A DNA stretch of 64,000 bases. Origin: Mytilinidion resinicola (Eukaryota > Ascomycota > Dothideomycetes > Mytilinidiales > Mytilinidiaceae). The DNA is taken from assembly GCF_010093595.1 (NCBI RefSeq), contig NW_022985446.1, positions 331,616 to 395,615 on the forward strand, given 5' to 3'. A program made the translations under genes and the position numbers. The notes below the pieces were generated by a model. It saw only the letters and a program-made list of their open reading frames with translations. It was not told the DNA's origin and made no database searches. This document shows, one piece after another, positions 1 to 10,100 of this stretch (positions within the stretch are counted from its first letter, which is position 1; each line of letters opens with the position of its first letter).

Positions 1-45
1 GTGGGCCACTAGCTTGTGCGGGCCACTAACTTGTGGATTACGTTA
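1..45. mobile_element. Right end of a truncated MITE copy
   Basis: The first 45 bases match, with several substitutions, the terminal repeat of the complete element that follows (compare the right end at 441-485). This is therefore the tail of another copy of the same family, cut by the window edge. It shares the TA at 44-45 with the next element, so two copies sit head to tail at one TA site. Confidence 0.7.
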
Positions 46-483
46 ACGTAGTCGGCAAGCTAGTGGGCCATGCAAGCTAGTGGGCCACCCAATTTTTGGT
101 GCGATTTAGACCTTTTAGCACCCCAGAAATCTCAACAACTACAAGATATAAAGTATAGCTTTAAGATTGCATATACTATCTAGCTCATTTTAATAGCTAA
201 GAGAATGTTTGGAGCAGTATAGCAGCGTAATCCTATTATATTGTAGGTATTACTTGATTTTAGGGGCCAAAACTAGGCAACATTTTACTGCGGCTAAACA
301 GGGCTATCAAGAGATCTAAAAAATTAACAGATGATATTAAAATAACCACGGATATCATTATCCTAAGTCACAACCTGGAATATTCTGTGATTGTTAAGAT
401 TGCTAGGGTGCTAAAAGGTCTAAATCGCACCAATAATTGGGTGGCCCACTAGCTTGCATGGCCCACTAGCTTGCCGACTACGT
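46..483. mobile_element. TA-flanked MITE with about 78-bp terminal inverted repeats
   Basis: Bases 46-123 (starting ACGTAGTCGGCAAGC) are almost perfectly inverted at 406-483 (ending GCTTGCCGACTACGT). The element is about 438 bp, is flanked by TA on both sides (44-45 and 484-485) and has no coding capacity. Long inverted repeats with a TA duplication fit a non-autonomous Tc1/mariner-type element. Each repeat holds two direct copies of a core containing GCAAGCTAGTGGGCCA. The interior is AT-rich. Confidence 0.8.
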
Positions 484-485
484 TA

Positions 486-1840
486 TTCTATTTTGGATAT
501 TAGTCAGCTGGCTCGACGACACCCGCACGACTTTAATTCCCACCCCTTTCATTCCTCGAACTCATACGCACTCCATCTTTAGCATTTCCCACGGCTACCT
601 AGCATCTCCCGAGTCAGCTTCATCATCTTCGTTCATGTATTCTGATTCCTATGGACAAAAATAGAAATCACTATCCCTTTCTATGGAGAAGATCCACAAT
701 ATATCCCCCTACGACGTTATCCACCATTAGTCAAGGGGTTTTTCTGACTTTTCCATCATTGCCATATTCTACCCCAGCTTATGATCCACATGATGCCATG
801 ATGCGAACCTGACGCCCCTCCAGGCCAAGGTTGACCCAACGCCGATTTCACCATGAAACGAAGTTATCTCTGAGTATTGATCGCAAATAGACTCAAAGCT
901 GTCCAAATTCTACTACGACCCCGAACTTCGAGATGAATAATCACTAATGAGCTTGTCTGTGATCAATTTTGATCGCCGTTATCTCCCTCCACCTTGCTCT
1001 TCCAAGGAAAAGGGAGTTCAAAGGACACTCGCGGCAAGCTTATTACACCTCCAAAGCTTTTCGATTTCACGTGAACCACCTCCGTGTCTTGTAGCGTAGG
1101 AACAGCTCATGTGCCGCTTACTAACGTCCACGCTCCTGGGACTATATCAATCCTTTCATCTTTTGAATGTCAGGCTTCGTAAGAGACTAGCTTTACTCTA
1201 GGCCTATTCAAACTTTGACGACGGCAACAATGAACGGCAATTCAGCCTGGGCGGCGCCGAAAGGTTCAAGAAACCTCCGCAATTGGTTGGGTCATGGTTG
1301 GAGGTTTAGGGAGCTTCAAAACACCTGAAAGAGGCCGACAACGTGGACTAGAAGTCGATTCCGGCCTCTTTCATCAAAAGATAATCATTGCATTCATTCA
1401 TTGAAATCGAGCTACCACTCGCTCTACCAGCGCTGCGGTCTATAATCAGCAATCAAGTTTATGTACTGTCGGCACGGGTTAATGGTACTCGTCATCGTCA
1501 AATCTTGATGTCAGCAGTGTGTCCAATTGCCTCCACTCTCCATAATTCTCGGTAGGTGGCCGTTTTGCTGCCAAATCCATCGCAGGGAGAATTGCGCTAT
1601 GTTGCACGCGCACCACTCCGCCCCGACATCAGGAAGTTGTTCTCGAGGGTTCAATACTCCTCCACCCCTCCACCTCCAGTCCATAAGTGGAAACCTTGCT
1701 ACTGGGTCTGGACTTAAATAGCACCTCGCTCCTTTTAGGAAACCATGGAGAAGGTGGAAGATAAGAAGGACGGAGATCGGTAAAGGATGACGCTGGGCGA
1801 CGTAATTTCGCTCCTCCCCTGTCCTTCCCCGCATCGCGAT
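486..1840. other. Non-coding stretch, no gene recognised
   Basis: Only short overlapping open frames on both strands with no recognisable domain. I see no tRNA-like fold and no further element end. Confidence 0.5.
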
Positions 1841-1847
1841 AACTAAG

Positions 1848-1855
1848 TATAAATA
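1848..1855 (+). promoter_or_regulatory. Candidate TATA box of the Trp-rich secreted protein gene
   Basis: TATAAATA lies about 204 bp upstream of the ATG at 2059 and is followed by a pyrimidine-rich leader. This layout is common in highly expressed fungal genes. Assignment is by position and motif only. Confidence 0.45.
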
Positions 1856-2058
1856 CTTCCCCTAGACCATTTGAGATTCCCAGCAGCAATTCTAAAACCT
1901 TTTAAATCAAGTCAAGTACGTCTTTTAACTACACTATATCCGCATCGTCCCTTTCCGCAAACCAACTAGTATCGCTCCTATCACCCACCTTTACAACCCC
2001 CGCTATAACCCCATCTCACCCCACAAAAAGAGCTTTTAAGGCCGCTACCCACCCCAAA

Positions 2059-2385
2059 ATGGCATCCCCAATTCTCCGCATCTTCGCCATCGTCTCCCTC
2101 CTCGCCATCAGCACCGGAGTCCTAGCCAACTCGCCCTGGCGCTCAGCAAATATATGGACCCAATCTCATCCATGGCAGACGGCACCGTGGCAGAAGCATC
2201 CGTGGCAGACAGCGTCGTGGCAGGATCATCCATGGCAGACGGCTTCGTGGCAGAAACATCCGTGGCAGACGGCTTCATGGCAGACGGCGCCCTGGCAGAC
2301 TCAATCTCCGGATAATGTTATGACTCCGGCAGCTGCTACGCCTACTCCTGGTGCGGAAGAGGTTTTGGGGGGTGAATTGAGATAA
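2059..2385 (+). CDS. Small secreted Trp-rich tandem-repeat protein
   Basis: The 108-residue single-exon product starts at an ATG in good context (AAAATGGC). Residues 1-23 form a signal peptide with a hydrophobic core and a probable cleavage after VLA. The mature part carries four 10-residue repeats of the form xHPWQTA(S/P)WQ, encoded by four 30-bp units at about 2167-2286, plus partial units on both sides. It has no cysteines and no dibasic Kex2 sites, so it does not look like a Kex2-processed peptide precursor, nor like a cysteine-rich effector. The C-terminal 25 residues are Pro/Ala/Thr/Glu-rich. I do not recognise the family. Secretion is well supported; function is unknown (cell-wall, effector-like or RiPP-like roles are all conceivable). 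Confidence 0.8.
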   Translation: MASPILRIFAIVSLLAISTGVLANSPWRSANIWTQSHPWQTAPWQKHPWQTASWQDHPWQTASWQKHPWQTASWQTAPWQTQSPDNVMTPAAATPTPGAEEVLGGELR

Positions 2386-3264
2386 GATTTGAAATCCTGG
2401 GGCTGCTTATTATTTTGGAGGACGGGGTAGGGGTTTTATGGCGGCGGAGTGATGAGATGCAATTGCTTCCCTTAGTTTGATTGTTTTCAGGCTTGGAGTT
2501 GATGAAGACAGATGACCGTATCTTGGACGAGACAAAGTATACATCTTCATTTCATTTGCGTTGATCCTGAAACATCAATGCAGGTGATGCGGGGTAAGGC
2601 AATTCGCGCGGCGGCTTTGAGATGGTCAGGAGACGATCACGTGATGTATTCCGAAGTCATTCCAAAAATTGTTCACTTCGCTATATCCCCTTCATCCGCA
2701 ATTGATCTGTTTTAAAACAATCCCCGACCTTCTGGGAGATTTAGGTCGCTAAATATGGCCCAATATATCAAACAGCTAGTTAGGATATTCTATTAAAGCT
2801 AGTGGACTAAAGCAAAGACGATGGCAGCTCAATCGGCAAGACACGAAGGTTACCCAGGGGGGCAATTCTTGGCATTATCACCCTTGTTAAAATGCTCTCC
2901 ACAGAGACCATTTTATATCATGGCGTTTATTGTTGACCGATTGACCTCCACCCACTTCCTCCTTTGGTTAGCGCCGTATCCCCGGTTTGTAAGCAGATAA
3001 CACCAGGCTCGACTTCGGCTCAGCCGCTGCTCAGGCTGCACCGTCACTGGTCAGGAAACAACCTCCAGGGCTCGATCTAACCTCAAGTTCGTAGCCACTT
3101 GTGCCACCATTATCTTCGGTGGATGACGCCCGACCACATTTTGTCGCCGTGATGCAATTCCTCGTCCGGCTTGCACTAGATATGCGGATATCTTAAACCC
3201 CAGAAGAGGCGAAGAGCCTCTTTTGCATCTATCGAGCCACAAGAGAGAGCAACTCTCGAACGAA
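2386..3264. other. Intergenic, no gene recognised
   Basis: A 67-codon open frame at 2512-2715 has no recognisable features. The stretch around 2735-2830 is rich in TA and TAG/CTA steps and could be an eroded repeat. An upstream exon of the next gene could lie near the 3' end, since the start of that gene is uncertain. Confidence 0.4.
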
Positions 3265-5782
3265 ATGCTTGCCCTCACGAGGAGGCTGCTCTCCTTCACT
3301 CTCGCTGGGCTCGGCAGGAGGCACATAGGATCGCACGCTCTCGACTCAAACGTTTCCCTTGTGTTAGCTCGACTCCAAGACGCCGATTCCTTAGCTCAAT
3401 GCCATTTTCAATGTTTTCAGCCTCGACATCCTTCTTCCAACAAGCAAGTTCAAGAAACGCTAGCAATGCTCAAAGATCTTTTCCAATTCAAAATTAGCCG
3501 ACTACGAGATACCCGGCACATCGTCTGCGCTTTCGACCAAGTTGACGGCTCGCTCGCCGGGTACGCGGAATACTGGCTCGCAGAGAGCACAGTTGAAGAC
3601 GGTCGCTTTCCAGCTAGAAATCCGGATATCAACGCCGAGTGGAGCTCATCGCTCGGTGATAGTCTCAAATCAGAATGTGAGAAGTATGGCCGAGGAATCA
3701 GCCCCATATCGGCGCTTGAGGCAATTTCTTGGACGACTTTGCCACCATACTTAAATTTTGATCATAGAATAACCAATGGTGCCATACTGGACAGTGCAGC
3801 AAGGAGACACATGGGTTCGAAGGCGTTTTACCGTATGTGCAACTGTTTAGATTCGTAAACGTTAGTTCATCTGCTAATAGCCATAAACAGAACTCCGTTT
3901 TTTGGCCATCAAAGATCCCGATCGGCACGATGAGGTAGGCTCCAGACTTTTTGACTGGGGCTTAAATCAGTGTCTCTCGAAGCACTTGGAATGCTATGTT
4001 CAAACGCCAACCGAGCATCTCCAATTCTTCTTCAACCAAGGATTTTCAGAAATTGAGAGTCTTCAGATCATTGGTGAGACTGAATCGGCATCAGCCGAGA
4101 TATCGCATATGCACTGCCTCGTCTGCTCAAAGTGGTCACGCAATGCAAATACTGAACAGCAAGCTTTGCGTGACTCTTTCATGCTGAATGATTTGTTCCT
4201 GGGCACTCCTGCACTCAATTACCGTCCACTATCCGGTCATAATATGCTCCGGTTGCTGGAGCTCCGACCTGGCAATCGGAACGATCCTATTTGTTGTCAT
4301 TTCAGAGAGGTGTCCATCACATCGCCTCTATTGTACAATGCTCTCAGCTACAACTGGGGTAGTAGTACTGAGCGTATACCGATTTTATGCGACGATGCCG
4401 TCATAGAGGTGACTTGCAGTCTGTTCACGGCCTTGAACAGGCTCCGCGACCCTGTGAAGACTCTCACGATCTGGGTTGACGCCTTGTGTATTAACCAAGG
4501 CGATCTGGAAGAGAAAAGACAACAAGTCAAGATGATGAGGAATATTTATGCTAAGGCAAATACCATTACAGTTTGGTTGGGGGAGTTTGGGGACGGAACG
4601 GATGACAATGCGAACGTCATGCTGCCATTGCTCCAAATGATGTTGGCCGCGAGCCGTCTTGGAGATAAGCCCAAGCGGCAGGGTGGCTATTACGTCGTCC
4701 CAAAGGGTACCATCGACCTTACTCCTCTTTTACGGCTCCTCCAGCGGCCGTGGTTTCAAAGGTTGTGGTGCATGCAAGAAGTCAGCGTTGGTCCGTTGCC
4801 TCAAATTCTATGGGGCCGGTTTGGCTCCATAGCGTGGGATAGTTTGTGGAATTTGAGCTATTCAATCATCACCAGCGCCTTCGTCACCGATTACGGTCGG
4901 AATTTAAAATCACTCTCAAGTCACGACTGGGCCAGAGTGTATCATATCGGTATCGTGCGCCAGCAGTACCAGAAAGGAGAGCTGGAGGGCGGGCCAGATC
5001 TCCTGTCAATGTTGCTCGCAACTCGGAGATGTCGAGCTACAGATCCAAGAGACAAGGTTATCGGAGTCCTAGGCTTGTGTCGAGATCCCGTCGTCGATCA
5101 TCAACACCTAATCAACTATACCATCCCTGAAGGGGAGATTTTGCATCTGACTACTCGCGTATTGCTGGAGAAACACGGCTTGCGGATCCTGTCGCAAGCC
5201 CACGGATGGCCTCCGAGTCGTAACTTACCGAGCTGGGTGATTCAGTGGGACATAGTACCCACCGTTGCTACCTTTCTGTGGCCAGCAAGTCCAATACCTG
5301 GTCATGCCGATTTCTACCGCGCCACAAGATTTTCTGCTGGTGGCCCAGACACCCTTCGTTTACGCACAGTTCCACCACAGTTGCGCGACATGAAGCAAGC
5401 TGTGAACCCCTGTGCGCTCTCTTTCATTATCATGGACCAACACCTCTACTTCCAGGCCATCTTTATCGATGAGGTTCAAGAGCTAGGTCGTGCCCGGACG
5501 CCGGAACTAGATGACATTGACGAGGTCTGGCATCACCTGGCCACTGTCTTCCGAGAGGTAGCAGATATTCTCGAGAAATTGAAGCATTGCGGACACAGCT
5601 ATGGCGGTAATGTCTGCACGGATGAGATGAACGGCAATCTGTGCTCGAGTCCACATAGCCCTTACGATATTCTGCTACCGGTCATGATCGCCCAGTCCAT
5701 GCGCGCGGGTACGAGCTATGCGCTTTATGAGGAGGGTTTCAAGCTATTCGTGGACCACATGGTGTTGGAAAAGCTGGGGTAA
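3265..5782 (+). CDS. GNAT acetyltransferase-like and HET domain fusion protein
   Basis: Exons 3265-3832 and 3891-5782 join across a 58-nt GTATGT...CAG intron to give 819 residues. Residues about 20-230 resemble a fungal GNAT N-acetyltransferase: an early PRHPSS motif, then LAIKDPDRHDEVGSR where the acetyl-CoA loop (Q/RxxGxG/A) is expected, then a GF...ESLQI end. The second glycine pattern is altered (RHDEVG), so catalysis is uncertain. Residues about 335-480 are a HET domain with ALSYNWG, IWVDALCINQ and later LWCMQEV. HET domains mediate heterokaryon incompatibility and cell death. The frame ends at TAA 5780-5782, just before the module that normally ends HET proteins, which continues in another frame (next entry). 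The true start could be further upstream through an unseen exon. Confidence 0.75.
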
Positions 5783-6189
5783 TGGATCCCGGCGCCACCG
5801 CAATGGAAGACGAGGATGATGCGCTACTGTGTCACAAGAAAGAGATCCTCCGCCGCACCGAAGCAGCCAACGAATTCTGCCTTCGGGCTATGGAGCGGAT
5901 CATTGGACGTCGATCGTGCATCACGCGAGAACGCCGCATTGGCTGGGTTCCGAACACCGCTAGGCCTGGCGACAAAGTCGTTGTCATACCTGGAACGGAC
6001 ACGCCCTTTGTCATCAGACCTGTTGAGCGAGAACAGCCTGCCGACTCGGGTGACACCGTAGGTGACGAGGCAGATAAGGAACCTTGGCCACGGTATCATC
6101 TTGTAGGGGAGTGCTTCGTCTACGGGGTTATGTACGGGGAGGCCTTGGATAATCATGGCTTGGAACCGAGGGGGATCGTTCTGGCATGA
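5782..6189 (+). CDS. Displaced C-terminal module of the HET protein
   Basis: The 135-codon frame opens with the ATG of the pentamer TAATG, overlapping the stop of the HET frame by one base. Its content (ERRIGWVPNTARPGD, then PFVIRP, then YHLVGECFVYGVMYGEAL) is the usual C-terminal signature of fungal HET proteins, so it belongs to the preceding gene. The shift must occur between 5731 and 5781, because a TGA at 5728-5730 closes this frame upstream. Possibilities are a real 1-base frameshift, a weak intron such as 5762-5814 (GTGTTG...GACGAG, which would restore the frame but has poor sites), or stop-start reinitiation. Confidence 0.6.
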   Translation: MDPGATAMEDEDDALLCHKKEILRRTEAANEFCLRAMERIIGRRSCITRERRIGWVPNTARPGDKVVVIPGTDTPFVIRPVEREQPADSGDTVGDEADKEPWPRYHLVGECFVYGVMYGEALDNHGLEPRGIVLA

Positions 6190-6688
6190 GATGAGCAAAT
6201 ATTCCATATGCTGAAGCGGTTACTAAACTTGACATCTATTACGCTGCTGGTAACTAGTTTCAACACTAGCATTCCATCAAGTGAGAACTATCGTGTATTG
6301 GGACCTCAAATATTTCCTAGAAATAGATTACTTTATCCTATAAGACAAGACGGACCAATACAATGTACGTTAGGAGTCTATGGGCATGGTTAACTTATTC
6401 GTAAGCTGATATGTGCTCAGTTAGTAAACAGAACGGACACGGCTCATATTGGCATGTTGAACGAATGTATGTACAGTGCCAACTGCTTTTCGGGGAACCT
6501 CTCGGATAGCTCACAATTAGGAGCTGAGTGCTGATAAATCCCAGTGGGATAATCTTTCTAGACAGAGCTATCATTGTTTGATCCCGAAAATGGAAGAGTT
6601 TGCGATGGGCTGGCTGTGCCTGGCGGCCCAGATGTGGTCACGTGCAAGGCTGGCACGTGACACTTTCATATAGTAACCTTGGTTCGCT
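6190..6688. other. Intergenic, no gene recognised
   Basis: No open frame with recognisable content between the HET module and the direct repeats. Confidence 0.5.
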
Positions 6689-6868
6689 GACGTCCGAACG
6701 GCCAGCTGAAATCCAAGCGACCAACCAGACTCAAAATCGCCAGCCAACTCGTTCGACCGGTCAATCAAGGGGCTGCCCAGCCGACATCCAAACGGCCAGC
6801 TGAAATCCAAGCGACCAACCAGATTCAAAATCGCCAGCCAATTTGCTGGACCGGTCAATCAGGGGTTG
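6689..6868. repeat. Two direct repeats of about 86 bp
   Basis: The unit 6689-6774 (starting GACGTCCGAACGGCCAGC) recurs at 6783-6868 (starting GACATCCAAACGGCCAGC), offset by 94 bp, with around ten differences, mostly transitions. The repeats lie 240-420 bp upstream of the NLR start codon, so they may carry repeated promoter elements, for example the shared GGCCAGCTGAAATCCAAGCG core. Confidence 0.8.
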
Positions 6869-7108
6869 CAAAAGACGGCGCTGGGAATGTAGATAAGCGC
6901 CAGAAACTCAGCCTCGTCCAGGTCAATGTCCACCTTGTCCATTTTACTGGCCGCTCTACTTGCCAGCTGATTTTACGGTGATAATAAATAGAACCACCCT
7001 CCATGATGATGATGGAGAGGCAGAGGAATTCATGTTCGTCCCCGAAGAAAATTGTCCCGAACAACGCCAGCAGAGAAATAAGGCTTGCGGCCATACTTTC
7101 CATACAAA

Positions 7109-10100
7109 ATGGCAGAGGCCGCTATGGTCATTCAACTCATCCAGTTCAGCGGCATGGTTCTCACCTGCTGCTACGAATACATCGAGAAGGCTAAAAAGGC
7201 ACCAAAAGAAATCCGAAATGCTATCGATGACACTAATAGCATTAAAAACCTCCTCGAACGACTTCAATGCATTTCCAACAACCGCAACCCTGACCGCTTC
7301 GTCATCCTCAAGTCTTTGAACGCTGAGAATGGCCCGTTTCAGGCCTACTCAAGTGCGCTTGCGGAACTAGATGAGAAACTCAAGATGCTGACGGATGCGT
7401 CGACTATGCGCCGACACTTGCAATGGGCACTTGAGGCGAAAGGTATCGAGAAGATACTAGAGAGGCTAGAGAAGCTGAAGAGCGTGTTCTATACGGCGTT
7501 AGCTGGCGATGCAGCGACTCAGACGGTCTTGATACATGATACGATGGAGGAGGTTAGAAAAACAGTTCAGGAAATGAAGGCGGCCGAGGAGAAGGCTAGG
7601 ATCCTAATGTGGCTTGATGGACCGGATCCATTGAGCAACCACGACAGCGCCAAGTCTAAGAGAGATCTGGGAACTTGTGAATGGTTAGTTGATTCGGAAA
7701 ATTTCACGTCTTGGTTCAACACATCGGCTACTAGTCAACTCCTGTGGCTCCATGCCTTCCCAGGGGCTGGCAAAACAATCCTCTGTTCAGCAGTCATTGA
7801 GCATCTCCGCTCCAAGCAACTCAGTGTAGACTGCGCCGTCATCTACTACTACTTTGATTTCCGCAACGCTTCCCGACAAACATACACTAGTTTCCTTCGA
7901 TCACTCATCTGTCAGATTTGTGCTAGAACGAAGGCAGTACCGAAGCCAGTAGTCAAGCTGTACGATGCATGCAACGGAGCTGCGCCTGGTTCAGAACAAC
8001 TTTTTGGACTTCTCAAAGACCTCCTTAAGAAAGAGCTAAGAGCCTTTTTGATCATCGATGCCCTCGATGAATGCCCAGAATCTGAAGGTCATGAGCGTAA
8101 ACAGGTACTTGCTGCTCTGGTCGAAATAAAAGCCCTCAAGGCTTCTAACTTGAGCGTCTTTGTCGCAAGTCGACCCGAAGTGGATATTAAACAGGCCATG
8201 GAGGAGATTTGCGACATTGACATCGACATTCATGCTAGTTTGACAAATGAGGACATCCGCTTACACATCCAAGCGCAAATGATGAAATATCCCAGGCTTA
8301 AAAGGCTGGAGCAAAGCATCAAAAACGAGATTGAAGAAAAGCTTATGAAGGATGCTGGCGGATCGTTAGTGAATTTAATCCTTCCTACTAGTACCTGCTA
8401 ATCCTTCTTCCAGATTTCTCTGGGTTGCCTGCCAACTCGAAGAAGTTCGGCAATGTTCAAAACCAGCTAGAATCCTTGATCAGCTCAATAACCCACCAAA
8501 AGACTTGGATACTACGTATTCTCGTATCCTCAGCAATGTGCCAGAAATGTACCACTGCGAGCTACGAACCATCCTCATGCTTTTGTCATTCTCTACCCGA
8601 CCCATGACTATTCAAGAAGTTGCGGAAGCTACGGCTGTCGACCTGAAAAAACAGTCCTTCACAACGAAGAACAGATTCGGAGATCCATCCGATCTTTTGG
8701 AATTTTGTTCGAGCTTGGTGTCGCTGGTCGACATATCTCGTAGTACTTATGCTCAATTACGGTCCGAAGGCATGTATAGGTATGGGCCAACCCCAAAGGA
8801 TCATAAAATTATCCAGTTCGCGCATTTCTCGGTCAAGGAGTATTTACTAGCGTCCCGAACGAAGGAGTCGATACCCACTCCGTTTCTATTCAACGACCAT
8901 TTAAGTCACAGCCAGATCACGCAGATGTGCCTGATCTACCTGCTTGATTTCAACGGTGGCAAGAAGATTGTTCGGAACCACGACTCTGAGTTTCCATTCC
9001 TCGGATACGCCGCTCTTCACTGGGCTACGCACCTGACGCAGGTGAAAGAAACGGAACGAGATGCCATCGAAGCGCTTCTTATGCGTGTTTTCGATCCAGA
9101 AAATGACAACCACTTGATCAACCTCCTCAATCTATGTAATCCAGACGGCGCCAAACAAGTGACCATGCAGCCAAATAGCCGCACGACTAGGGACTTCAAG
9201 CCGGCGCTATATTACGCTTCGTACTATGGACTGAGCCCTATCGTCAAGTTTATGTTGGCGAGCCTTCATGATAACAAGCTGCGGACCGATATCATCAACT
9301 CTGCACTTGCAGGCGCTGCTGGCAGCGGGCAGGCTGCAGTCATTGACCTCCTTCTCGACGCCGGTGCTGATCCAAAATCCGCAATCTGTAGAGACATCCT
9401 GTATGTGGCGGCCGAAGCTGGCAACGCCGCGGTAGTCAAAAAACTGGTCGATTCCGGAGCAACTATCCGGGCAGGTGGTGCGTACGAGGGCAATGCCTTG
9501 CATATTGCTTGTAGGCAAGGCAACCCTGAAGTAATCCAGCTCCTCCTCGATCATGGATTCGATATTCACAGTCGATGCCAGCGATATGGCATTCCTCTTT
9601 CAACGGCCCTGGAGGCGGATCACGCCGATGCAGTGCGAGTTCTACTGCGGAACGGCTCGAAAATCAACTTCCCCGCCAAAGGTGACTGGAATCCTCTTGG
9701 TGTGGCATGCTCCCATGCGAGTCCTGAACTAATCAAGCTCCTCCTCGACAACGGGGCAAAAGTGCACCCCAGCGTAAACCCTCTTGCACTTGCCGCGAAA
9801 CGAGGCGAGATAGAGCTGATGAGGCTGCTCTTGAAGCACGGAGCAGATATAAACTGCTCCAGCAACGACTTCTACGGCACTCCGCTCAAAGGAGCGATAC
9901 AGTCAAAGCAGCCGGAGGTACTGGAATTTGTTCTCCGTAAAGGTGCCAATATCCATGACCGCGGTGGACGTGGGAAATTCCCTGTTGATTTGGCGATTTT
10001 CTCTGGGAATGTTAATGCTGCAGAAAGACTCATTGAACTCGGAGCGAAGTTCGGAGAGTCTGCTCTGGAAGAGGCTTTGAATTCCAGTCGCAAAGAGTAT

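Noticed and set aside
1511..1889. Overlapping open frames on both strands near 1.5-1.9 kb
   Set aside because: They overlap each other, have no recognisable domains and cover the probable promoter of the secreted peptide gene.
2059..2385. Kex2-processed cyclic peptide (dikaritin-type) precursor
   Set aside because: No KR/RR sites separate the repeats, which that class requires.
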